Assembly: GCF_000189415.1 (NCBI RefSeq)
Contig: NC_015144.1
Location: 2,208,955-2,272,954, forward strand
Source: Weeksella virosa DSM 16922
GTDB lineage: Bacteria; Bacteroidota; Bacteroidia; Flavobacteriales; Weeksellaceae
Direction of reading: 5' to 3'
DNA length: 64,000 nt
Shown here: one piece after another, positions 37,068-45,311 of the stretch
Position numbering within the stretch: position 1 is the stretch's first letter
Layout of the letters: each line of letters begins with the position of its first letter
Notes under the pieces: generated by a model
Told to the model about the DNA's origin: nothing
Seen by the model: only the letters and a program-made list of their open reading frames with translations
Databases searched by the model: none
Made by a program: the position numbers and the translations under genes

Positions 37068-37102
37068 AAAAAGCGTTCTGATATAATTTCAGAACGCTTT
37101 TT
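37068..37102. terminator. bidirectional terminator between ndh and the aminotransferase
   Basis: A perfect stem AAAAAGCGTTCTGA / TCAGAACGCTTTTT with loop TATAATT. Flanking A- and T-runs make it usable in both directions, 63 bp after the ndh stop and 42 bp after the convergent aminotransferase stop. Confidence 0.92.
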
Positions 37103-37143
37103 ATCTTTAAAGTATAGGAATGAAGACGAAATTTGAATAATAA

Positions 37144-38334
37144 TTAATCGTCTAGCTCATCCAAAACCGAGAGCAGAATTCTACAACCTTTTTCTATTTC
37201 GTCATTGGTTATATTGAGTGGTGGAGTAATTCGTAGATTTTCTATGCTGTACATGAGCCAAAACAATATTAAACCTCTATTCATACACTCTTCTGCTACC
37301 CGCAGTGCATATTCGGGTGAACTAAGTTCGGGTGCCAACATAAGTCCACGTCCATGTATCGTTTTGATTTTTGGGTGCTGAAGCATTTCTCTAAACAAAT
37401 TTTCTTTTTGATCAATATCTTGCATTATAGAAGTCGTGAGTAACTCATCGAGTAGAGCATTTGCGGCAGCAGCAATTACCGGATTTCCGCCAAAAGTCGT
37501 TATGTGTCCTAACTGAGGATTTTCCTTTAACGTACTCATAATCTTGTGAGAACTCATAAATGCACCAATCGGTAAGCCATTTGCCATACCTTTCCCCATT
37601 GCAACAATATGTGGCGTCACACCATAATGTTCGAAGGCGAAGAGTTTACCTGTTCTCCCAAATCCAGGTTGAATTTCATCAAAGATCAACAAAGCACCTA
37701 CTTCATCGCATCTATTTTTCAATTTTATCAAATAATCATTTTCAGGTAAACGAAATCCAGAAGCGCCACGTATTGTTTCGACAATCACACCGGCAGTTTT
37801 TGTTGTGATGTACTGCAAATCTTCCTCCCGATTAAACTCTATAAAATACACTTCGGGTAATAAAGGTCTGAATGCAGCTTTTTTACGTTCGTCTCCAGAA
37901 ACACTCAACGAACCATGTGTATTACCGTGGTATGCATTACGGAAGGATACTATTTGCTGACGTCCAGTAAAACGTTTTGCCAATTTCAGTGAAGCTTCTA
38001 CCGCTTCGGTACCTGAGTTTACCAAATATACTTGCTCTAAGCCTTCGGGGGTATTATCTACCAAACGTTTGCATAATTCTACAGGTTGCTCTTGTGCATA
38101 CTCTCCATATACCGCTACATGCATATACCGATCGACTTGTTGTTTGATAGCGTCATTAATTTTCCGATTAGAATGCCCTAGGGTATTGACCGAAACGCCC
38201 GCAACAAAGTCTAAATATGCCTTACCGTCTTTGCCGTAGATGTAAGCACCTTTGGCATAATCAACTTCGAAACCAGATGCAAAACGAGTTGTTTGTGCTT
38301 GGTATTTATAAAAATTTTCTTTTAGATTTTTCAT
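37144..38334 (-). CDS. class III PLP aminotransferase
   Basis: A 396-residue aminotransferase with NSGTEAVEASLKLAKR, RNAYHGNTHGSLS, FDEIQPGFGRTG (Asp219 region) and Schiff-base Lys248 (VAMGKGMANGLPIGA). The length and motifs fit the acetylornithine/ornithine-type group, but the exact substrate cannot be read. Its start codon overlaps the lipoprotein stop as TAATG, placing it last in a run fur - ostA-like - lipoprotein - aminotransferase. A link to cell-envelope synthesis is suggested by position only. Confidence 0.88.
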   Translation of the reverse strand: MKNLKENFYKYQAQTTRFASGFEVDYAKGAYIYGKDGKAYLDFVAGVSVNTLGHSNRKINDAIKQQVDRYMHVAVYGEYAQEQPVELCKRLVDNTPEGLEQVYLVNSGTEAVEASLKLAKRFTGRQQIVSFRNAYHGNTHGSLSVSGDERKKAAFRPLLPEVYFIEFNREEDLQYITTKTAGVIVETIRGASGFRLPENDYLIKLKNRCDEVGALLIFDEIQPGFGRTGKLFAFEHYGVTPHIVAMGKGMANGLPIGAFMSSHKIMSTLKENPQLGHITTFGGNPVIAAAANALLDELLTTSIMQDIDQKENLFREMLQHPKIKTIHGRGLMLAPELSSPEYALRVAEECMNRGLILFWLMYSIENLRITPPLNITNDEIEKGCRILLSVLDELDD

Positions 38335-38879
38335 TATTTTAATAATAAAATAACTGTTGCTAAACCTGCTGCATAGCCAGCGATGGTAAGCATATCAGAT
38401 TTTCTTTTACTGAAATTTCTTGAGTACATACGATTCTGATCAATATCTTTTTTATGAAGTTTGAAGGTTTGGTTTTCTTTTCCTCTCGGATAGACCGTCA
38501 AACTATCACCGTCCCATTTCTGGACAACGACTGTATATTCGGTTTGATTTGCATACAAACGATACGTTCCAGAAGGTTTTAGATACAATTTTATGTCTCC
38601 TGCAATTCCTTTCGGTTTTTGTTCATTAATGGGTTCTTCTTTGCGTGCTTCCATTTGAACGATGGATTGCCCCTGGCTATTATCGTCTCTATAAGGATTC
38701 ATCTTTAGTGCCTTTTTATTCCGATTTTCAATTGCTTTTTGTCGATTTGCAGAAGCACTATTTTCTGTAACTTTTGATGTGTCTTCTACCAAAACTTCTT
38801 GTGTAGGATCGATCAGTTGATACGTATAGCAACTTGCAAGTGCAAGAAAAGAGCAAAATAAAAGTCCTTTTTTCATCAT
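38334..38879 (-). CDS. lipoprotein with C-terminal transmembrane segment, unknown function
   Basis: A 181-residue protein with lipoprotein signal MMKKGLLFCSFLALASC (lipid Cys17). The middle is low-complexity and polar, with a short strand-rich part (IKLYLKPSGTYRLYANQTEYTVVVQKWDGDSLTVYPRG). The last 20 residues are hydrophobic (MLTIAGYAAGLATVILLLK). No acidic export signal follows the cysteine, so it is probably periplasm-facing. It lies 8 bp after the OstA-like gene and overlaps the next gene by one base. Not recognised. Confidence 0.75.
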   Translation of the reverse strand: MMKKGLLFCSFLALASCYTYQLIDPTQEVLVEDTSKVTENSASANRQKAIENRNKKALKMNPYRDDNSQGQSIVQMEARKEEPINEQKPKGIAGDIKLYLKPSGTYRLYANQTEYTVVVQKWDGDSLTVYPRGKENQTFKLHKKDIDQNRMYSRNFSKRKSDMLTIAGYAAGLATVILLLK

Positions 38880-38887
38880 GTGTTTTT

Positions 38888-40552
38888 TTATTTAGTGGTT
38901 GTAGGTTTGGATAAGAAAATATCTCGCCAATGCAACATACGTTCACCTCCACGCCAATTGAATCCTTGTAAATAACGCAATTCCTCTGGAAATTCTTTTT
39001 CTGGATATAATTTTCCATTGGATTGAATTCTGCAAGCTACTATATGCAATTCACGTCCTACCAAATCGGCTTCTATCATCCCACAGGTAGAATGATTGAT
39101 ACCTATTCGATCTTTTATTTTGGTTTTCGGGTCTTCTTCATCCATATAAGAAAGTCCCATTGCATTGCCTTCTACACTTACATAATCTAATTGGTTGTCG
39201 AGATAATAAGCCAATATTTTTCTTCCTTTTACTTGGTTGAATTCATTGTCTTTTAGCGAATCTACCTTTGCTATAGCAAAGGCTGCCCCTACAACATGCA
39301 AGGAATCTATTTTTTCGGTTTTCGGATTGGTGTAACCATAGATAACATCACCGGTTATTTGATTTTCACCACTCCAAACAATAGGATCTTTTAGCAATTC
39401 GAGCAATCCGTTTTGTTGATTATATACCAAAGAATCTGCCTTACCATTGATATTCGACTTATAGAACCTAGCTTGATGATAAGCTCTAACCAAACTCGTC
39501 GAATCTTTTCTTCTTACGGCAACTAACGTATCGGCATGTACATAAAAAGAATCCTTTTCAAACGCCTTCACTGCATAAGCGTTTTTGGTAACAAAAGCAG
39601 AGTCGAGTGCTTTGTAGACCTCGGCATAATCTCCTTTGATGAATCTTTTTTCCTGAGGATCATCCATCAAAATATCACCTTTTGCCCAACCAAAACCAGA
39701 TTTTTCATTGTAAAAAATGGTATCACCAATCAACATTTTTCCTTCGCTAAAAACCTGAGAACGATCATATAAAAATGCTTCACCTGAAGTTTTATTAAAG
39801 GTACCATTTCGCGTAATAATATATTGGGTAGGATTTTTTCTGTTAGTAATTTTACTTTGATCTCTAAAAGTCGTTATGCCCGTGGTTTGATTATTCGACA
39901 TGTTTTTAGAGAAAATCAAATAATCTTTATTGGTTATGTATACATCTGAACCAAAATCAGATGCCTTGGTATTGGTGTTGTACACAATATGACTCGACTC
40001 GATTACCGACCCATCGTTTCCGGTAACTTTTGTGAGAGTATTAGAAAAAGCAATACTAGTTTTTCGATTATACTCTATTGCACTTGTTTCTACGCGTTGA
40101 TTGGGATTTATCATCACCACATCTCCTCTTGCATAGGCTATTTCTGTCGTGCGATTATAATCCATTTCGTTGGCCGTAATGGTATTTTGTGGATCTGTAA
40201 AACGTGCATTTCCTTTGGCTTTGGCAATTGTTGTATTGCCATCGTACTCCATATAATCGGCTGAAATAGTTTTTTCTTGTTCTACTACTCGAACGCGAGA
40301 CCAAGCTACAAAAAAGTTTTCTTTCTGATAAAAAACCGCACTATCAGCTGTTAGTATTGTACCCTTATGATCAAATTGCACATTACCGGTGAGTATTTGA
40401 TTACCTTTGAAACGATCTGGATCTCGCTCTAGTTTGTCTGCAGCAATCAATTTTAGCTTAGTTTTTCCTTCTTTATTTTTTGGGGTTTGTGCCAGAGCAT
40501 TTCCGACCGACAAAAAAAGGAAAAACCATAAAAATAGTGAATAGATCCGCAT
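38888..40552 (-). CDS. OstA/LptA-like protein
   Basis: A 554-residue exported protein (signal MRIYSLFLWFFLFLSVGNALAQ). It is built from repeats of the OstA/LptA beta-jellyroll type: ILTGNVQFDHKGTILTADSAVFYQKENF, ADYMEYDGNTTIAKAKGNARFTD, ANEMDYNRTTEIAYARGDVVM. LptA bridges the periplasm in lipopolysaccharide transport. This longer version is common in Bacteroidota, where its exact place in LPS transport is less well shown. It begins 3 bp after fur and precedes a lipoprotein gene, in one tight run. Confidence 0.9.
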   Translation of the reverse strand: MRIYSLFLWFFLFLSVGNALAQTPKNKEGKTKLKLIAADKLERDPDRFKGNQILTGNVQFDHKGTILTADSAVFYQKENFFVAWSRVRVVEQEKTISADYMEYDGNTTIAKAKGNARFTDPQNTITANEMDYNRTTEIAYARGDVVMINPNQRVETSAIEYNRKTSIAFSNTLTKVTGNDGSVIESSHIVYNTNTKASDFGSDVYITNKDYLIFSKNMSNNQTTGITTFRDQSKITNRKNPTQYIITRNGTFNKTSGEAFLYDRSQVFSEGKMLIGDTIFYNEKSGFGWAKGDILMDDPQEKRFIKGDYAEVYKALDSAFVTKNAYAVKAFEKDSFYVHADTLVAVRRKDSTSLVRAYHQARFYKSNINGKADSLVYNQQNGLLELLKDPIVWSGENQITGDVIYGYTNPKTEKIDSLHVVGAAFAIAKVDSLKDNEFNQVKGRKILAYYLDNQLDYVSVEGNAMGLSYMDEEDPKTKIKDRIGINHSTCGMIEADLVGRELHIVACRIQSNGKLYPEKEFPEELRYLQGFNWRGGERMLHWRDIFLSKPTTTK

Positions 40553-40555
40553 GGA

Positions 40556-41002
40556 TTAATTGTTCTTTTTACCGTAAAAATACAAGGAGTGGTTTTCAAT
40601 TGTAATGTCGAAAATTTCTTCGATAGTCTTTTTTATAGTTTGTATTCGTGGATCACAAAACTCTAAAACTTCGCCCGTATCGGTAAGAATAATATGGTCG
40701 TGATTTTTATCAAAATATGATTTCTCGTAATGGGCTTGCTGGTCACCAAACTGATGTTTGCGTACTAATTTGGCTTCCATCAAAAGCTCGATTGTATTGT
40801 ATAAAGTTGCTCTACTTACGCGGTATTTTTTATTTTTCATCATGATATATAACATATCAATATCAAAATGATCATCGGTAAAGTAAATTTCCTCTAAAAT
40901 TGCATAACGCTCGGGAGTTTTACGATGTCCATTCTCTTCTAAAAACTTGGTAAATACCTGTTTTACAATTTCGTAGTTTTTTAATTTTACTGAATCTTCC
41001 AC
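40556..41002 (-). CDS. fur: Fur family transcriptional regulator
   Basis: The 148-residue protein has the winged-helix DNA-binding region with [21 protein letters not shown] and [14 protein letters not shown], and a metal-site segment [21 protein letters not shown] (His101, Asp102, His103; Cys116). The CxxC pair that holds the structural zinc in many Fur proteins is replaced by ILTDTG; only Cys116 remains in that region. Fur-type iron control is the likeliest role; Zur- or PerR-like function cannot be ruled out. It is the first gene of a run with ostA. Confidence 0.9.
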   Translation of the reverse strand: MEDSVKLKNYEIVKQVFTKFLEENGHRKTPERYAILEEIYFTDDHFDIDMLYIMMKNKKYRVSRATLYNTIELLMEAKLVRKHQFGDQQAHYEKSYFDKNHDHIILTDTGEVLEFCDPRIQTIKKTIEEIFDITIENHSLYFYGKKNN

Positions 41003-41115
41003 AATCGATTAAATTTGCGTAAAGTTAAATAAAATTTCTCTAATAAAGCTAGTTCGCTTTTTTAGAAAAATAACGAAAAGCATACGACAGTTTTCACAAA
41101 CCTAGCAACATTGCT

Positions 41116-41123
41116 TATCTTTG
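41116..41123 (+). promoter_or_regulatory. candidate -7 box of the uvrD/pcrA gene
   Basis: TATCTTTG matches TAnnTTTG and ends only 5 bp before the ATG at 41129. Transcription would begin close to or at the start codon, giving a very short or absent leader. It also excludes a TTG start at 41111. Confidence 0.5.
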
Positions 41124-41128
41124 CAAAG

Positions 41129-43447
41129 ATGGAAAATTATCTAGAACAACTCAACGAGCCACAACGTTTGGCTGTAGAAGCTACAGAAGGCCCAGTAATG
41201 ATTATCGCTGGTGCGGGATCCGGAAAAACTCGCGTACTCACCTATCGTATTGCTCATTTGATGAATAAAGGGGTTGATCCGTTTAATATATTGTCGCTCA
41301 CTTTTACCAATAAAGCGGCTCGTGAAATGAAAGAAAGAATCTCTTCTGTGGTGGGTGCCTCCGAAGCCAAAAATCTATGGATGGGAACATTCCACTCGGT
41401 ATTTGCCAGAATCCTTCGGACAGAAGCTCCGCTATTGGGTTACCCTTCTAACTTTACGATTTACGATCAACAAGATGCAGTAAGCGTAATGAGCAAAGTT
41501 ATTAACGAATTGCAACTCGATAAAGATATTTATAAACCTAAACAAGTATTGAATAGAATATCGCAATTCAAAAACAACTTGATTACGGTTCGCGCATATT
41601 TCAATAATCCACAACTAATAGAAGCCGATACCGAAGCGATGAAACCTCGTATGGGTGATATTTACAAGGCCTATGTCGATCGCTGTTATAAATCTGGTGC
41701 TATGGATTTTGACGACTTGTTGCTACGTACAAATGAGATTTTGACTTGCTTCCCTGAGGTGTTAGCCAAATACCAAGATCGTTTTAGATACATAATGGTG
41801 GATGAGTATCAAGACACCAACCACTCTCAATACCTTATCGTGAAAGCATTGGCCTCACGCTACGAAAATGTTTGTGTAGTTGGAGATGATGCACAGAGTA
41901 TTTATGCTTTTCGCGGGGCAAATATTAGAAATATTTTATCATTTCAGAAAGATTATCCAGACGCAAAAGTATTCCCATTAGAACAAAATTATCGCTCCAC
42001 AAAGATCATTGTTGGAGCAGCCAATCAGTTGATTGCACACAACCAGGATCAACTAAAGAAAAATGTTTGGACAGACAATGAAGAAGGTGATAAAATAACT
42101 GTATATCGTGCTTTGTCTGATGCGGATGAGGCTCGTTATATTGCATCACGAATCTTCGAAACACAAATGTCGGAGCAACTTCCTTTAAGTGATTTTGCTA
42201 TTCTATATAGAACCAATGCCCAATCGCGTGCATTAGAAGAGGCATTGAGGAAAAAAGGTATTCCCTATCGTGTTTTTGGTGGAATATCTTTCTATCAACG
42301 TAAAGAGATAAAAGATATGGTGAGCTATATGCGCTTGCTAATCAATCAAAATGATGAAGAAGCTCTTTTGCGTGTAATCAATTATCCAGCAAGAGGAATT
42401 GGTCAAACAACGATTAACAAACTTTTGTTAGCAGCTAACCAATACAATATTCATATTTTCCAATTATTAGAAAACATCCAATTTTACGCACCAAATATAA
42501 GTATAAATACAGCAACAGCTAATAAACTGAACGATTTTGCTGTGATGATTAAGCGCTTCCAATTGATGTTGCAAACTCATGATGTCTATGAAGTTACCAT
42601 GGAATTGGCCAAAAGCACAAAATTCTTGAGTACACTAAAAGAAGACGACACACCCGAAGGTATTTCTCGCTTAGAAAACGTGCAAGAATTACTAAACTCG
42701 ATTCAGGGGTATGTAGACGAACAAAAACAATTAGAAGATGGCGACCCTTCTCTGGCCGGATTTTTAGAAAATATTGCTTTGGCGACAGACGCCGATACAG
42801 ATAACGATGACACAGAAAAGGTAAGTTTGATGACGGTTCACTTGGCTAAAGGGCTAGAATTCCCACATGTTTTCATAGCTGGTCTAGAAGAAAACCTCTT
42901 TCCATCGATGATGAATCTCAATACCCGACAAGATTTAGAAGAAGAAAGACGCTTATTTTATGTAGCACTTACACGCGCAGAAAAAAATGCCTATCTCACC
43001 TATTCAGTTTCACGATTTCGGTGGGGAAAAATTATCGATAGTGAACCCTCACGATTTTTAGAAGAGATAGATGACAATCACCTACAATGGATAAATCTGA
43101 ATGTAGGTTTACCAATGAATCGCAGTGGACTAGATGCTTCTCTTTTTGGTGATTTACCAAGCAAAGAGAAATCCCCTACCAAAGCCCGCCTTCGCCCTAC
43201 AACAGAAAAAAATACAATAACAAAACCTGCAAACCTAAAACCAATTGATAGTGTGAAAACACCAACTTCGGGTACGAATGCCCTAAATTTACAAGTGGGC
43301 AATGTAGTGATGCACGATCGATTTGGGCGAGGTTTGGTAAAAGAAATACAAGGAGATCCGCAAGATGCAAAAGCTATTATTATATTTGATCATGCTGGAG
43401 AGAAAAAATTATTGTTAAACTTTGCTAAACTTAAAATACTGAATTGA
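41129..43447 (+). CDS. pcrA: UvrD/PcrA-type ATP-dependent DNA helicase
   Basis: The ATG at 41129 gives a 772-residue superfamily 1A helicase. Motifs in order: Q-motif LNEPQRLAVE, Walker A AGAGSGKT (27-34), TFTNKAAREMKERI, motif II VDEYQDTN, VGDDAQSIYAFRGAN, QNYRSTK, and VSLMTVHLAKGLEFPHVFIAGLEENLFP, then LYVALTRAE-like FYVALTRAEK. A C-terminal Tudor-like stretch (VGNVVMHDRFGRGLVKEIQGD) is typical of PcrA. It unwinds DNA during repair and displaces RecA or stalled complexes. PcrA versus UvrD naming is conventional. Confidence 0.95.
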   Translation: MENYLEQLNEPQRLAVEATEGPVMIIAGAGSGKTRVLTYRIAHLMNKGVDPFNILSLTFTNKAAREMKERISSVVGASEAKNLWMGTFHSVFARILRTEAPLLGYPSNFTIYDQQDAVSVMSKVINELQLDKDIYKPKQVLNRISQFKNNLITVRAYFNNPQLIEADTEAMKPRMGDIYKAYVDRCYKSGAMDFDDLLLRTNEILTCFPEVLAKYQDRFRYIMVDEYQDTNHSQYLIVKALASRYENVCVVGDDAQSIYAFRGANIRNILSFQKDYPDAKVFPLEQNYRSTKIIVGAANQLIAHNQDQLKKNVWTDNEEGDKITVYRALSDADEARYIASRIFETQMSEQLPLSDFAILYRTNAQSRALEEALRKKGIPYRVFGGISFYQRKEIKDMVSYMRLLINQNDEEALLRVINYPARGIGQTTINKLLLAANQYNIHIFQLLENIQFYAPNISINTATANKLNDFAVMIKRFQLMLQTHDVYEVTMELAKSTKFLSTLKEDDTPEGISRLENVQELLNSIQGYVDEQKQLEDGDPSLAGFLENIALATDADTDNDDTEKVSLMTVHLAKGLEFPHVFIAGLEENLFPSMMNLNTRQDLEEERRLFYVALTRAEKNAYLTYSVSRFRWGKIIDSEPSRFLEEIDDNHLQWINLNVGLPMNRSGLDASLFGDLPSKEKSPTKARLRPTTEKNTITKPANLKPIDSVKTPTSGTNALNLQVGNVVMHDRFGRGLVKEIQGDPQDAKAIIIFDHAGEKKLLLNFAKLKILN

Positions 43448-43476
43448 TTACATTGTTTTGTAGTCAATTCAGTTTT
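43438..43476 (+). terminator. terminator overlapping the pcrA stop codon
   Basis: A 15-bp stem (43438-43452 / 43459-43473, with one G-U pair) and a 6-base loop encloses the TGA stop at 43445-43447. Only four Ts follow, so efficiency is uncertain. Confidence 0.6.
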
Positions 43477-43574
43477 GAAATAAAACGTTCTTTTCGAGAG
43501 GTTTTTTCAATAACATGAGAAATATTAGTTTTTTTTTATCATTTTAGCATAACAAAAAATTAACACACTTTCGA

Positions 43575-45062
43575 ATGGACGAACTCATTAATTCCATAAG
43601 CAATCTCGTATGGTCGCAAGCACTTATTGCATTGTGCGGACTTGCAGGTTTGTACTTCACAATCCGCTTAAGATTCATACAAATTACACAGATCAAGAAT
43701 ATGTTACGGCTACTCTTTAGTAGCCAAAACTCCAAAGAAGGTATTACACCCTTTCAAGCCTTTTCGTTGGCCATCTCTGGAAGAGTCGGCACAGGGAATA
43801 TTATTGGCGTTGCTACAGCCATAGCAATGGGCGGACCTGGAGCCATATTTTGGATGTGGATTATTGCTTTTATAGGAAGTACATCTGCTTTTGTAGAAGC
43901 TACTTTAGGGCAAGTTTATAAGCAAGAAGTAGACGGCCAATACCGTGGAGGTCCTGCCTACTATATAGAAAAAGGTTTGGGTATAAAATGGTATGCAGTA
44001 CTTTTTGCTATCATAACCATTATCAGTTGTGGCTTACTGTTGCCCGGTATACAATCCAATAGTATTTACTCTTCCATAAACAATATAATTAAAGTAGATA
44101 TTTACCACATAGCAGGCATTCCATTCAATATCATTGGCTTAATTATAATTATTTTATTAGGTATAATCATTATCGGGGGAGTAAAACGATTGGGTAAAAC
44201 ATCAGAGTTGATAGTCCCTTTTATGGCCGGAGCTTATATTATCATGGCTATAATAATTGTAGCTTATCATTATGAAAGAATACCAGAGACTCTCTCCCTT
44301 ATTGTACGATCGGCTTTCAATAGCGAACCATTATACGGAGGTGTATTCGGATATGCAATTGCTTGGGGAGTGAAAAGAGGAATTTACTCGAACGAAGCTG
44401 GCCAAGGAACTGCTCCTCATGTTGCAGCAGCAGCAGAAGTTAGACATCCAGCCGAACAAGGCTTGGTACAAGCTTTCTCGGTTTATATAGACACCTTATT
44501 TGTCTGCACCATGACGGCTTTTATGATTCTATTTACTGGAAAATACAACGTGAATAACCCCGAAACAACCAACCAATACATCACAGAAAATCTTCCTGGC
44601 ATTGATTATACAGGCTTTACACAAGCCGCAGTTTCTTCACACTTCCCTAGTTTTGGCAATACCTTTGTTGCCGCAGCTCTTTTCTTTTTTGCATTTACAA
44701 CAATCATGGCCTATTATTATTATGCAGAAACCAACATTACGTATATTTTCCAAAAAAAGAAAAATAAGAAAATTTATATTTGGATTCTACGCGTAGGATT
44801 TCTTTTAGCCACATATTACGGAACCGTAAAAACTGCCGAAACAGCATGGGCTATTGGCGATATCGGTGTCGGCACGATGGCTTGGGTAAACGTGATTGCA
44901 ATTTTATTACTGAGTAATGTCGGTATAAAAGTATGGAATGATTATTACAAGAAAAGAAAAAAGGGTATCAAAAAGCCTGATTTCGACCCGAAAGCGATCG
45001 GAATTAATAATGCTTTATTTTGGGAGAAAAGAATAAACGACCTAAATAAAAAACAAGACTAA
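43575..45062 (+). CDS. alanine/glycine:cation symporter (AGCS family)
   Basis: A 495-residue membrane protein with about eleven hydrophobic segments. It has the AGCS signature region SGRVGTGNIIGVATAIAMGGPGAIFWMWIIAFIGS and the GVKRGIYSNEAGQGTAPHVAAAA stretch, which binds the amino acid in the AgcS structure. It imports alanine or glycine with sodium. A terminator follows; monocistronic. Confidence 0.94.
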   Translation: MDELINSISNLVWSQALIALCGLAGLYFTIRLRFIQITQIKNMLRLLFSSQNSKEGITPFQAFSLAISGRVGTGNIIGVATAIAMGGPGAIFWMWIIAFIGSTSAFVEATLGQVYKQEVDGQYRGGPAYYIEKGLGIKWYAVLFAIITIISCGLLLPGIQSNSIYSSINNIIKVDIYHIAGIPFNIIGLIIIILLGIIIIGGVKRLGKTSELIVPFMAGAYIIMAIIIVAYHYERIPETLSLIVRSAFNSEPLYGGVFGYAIAWGVKRGIYSNEAGQGTAPHVAAAAEVRHPAEQGLVQAFSVYIDTLFVCTMTAFMILFTGKYNVNNPETTNQYITENLPGIDYTGFTQAAVSSHFPSFGNTFVAAALFFFAFTTIMAYYYYAETNITYIFQKKKNKKIYIWILRVGFLLATYYGTVKTAETAWAIGDIGVGTMAWVNVIAILLLSNVGIKVWNDYYKKRKKGIKKPDFDPKAIGINNALFWEKRINDLNKKQD

Positions 45063-45089
45063 AACTATCCTCATAAAACATTATACAAG

Positions 45090-45121
45090 AAAAACAGGAA
45101 AAAACAACCTGTTTTTTTTTT
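45090..45121 (+). terminator. terminator of the AGCS gene
   Basis: A stem AAAAACAGG / CCTGTTTTT is followed by a long T-run to 45121. Confidence 0.85.
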
Positions 45122-45311
45122 GTATTTTTCACCTAAAACAATCTTGAAGAAATGAGAATTTATACGTTTTCTTGTAATCAATGTTTATAAATTTCTACCG
45201 ATAAAACAGATAATCCCTCCTCTACTTTAGGTATGATTTTGGCATTATTCCAAAAAAAACGAGTAATTTAGTCAATATGACGATACTAAACGAATAACCG
45301 AAAATCAACAA

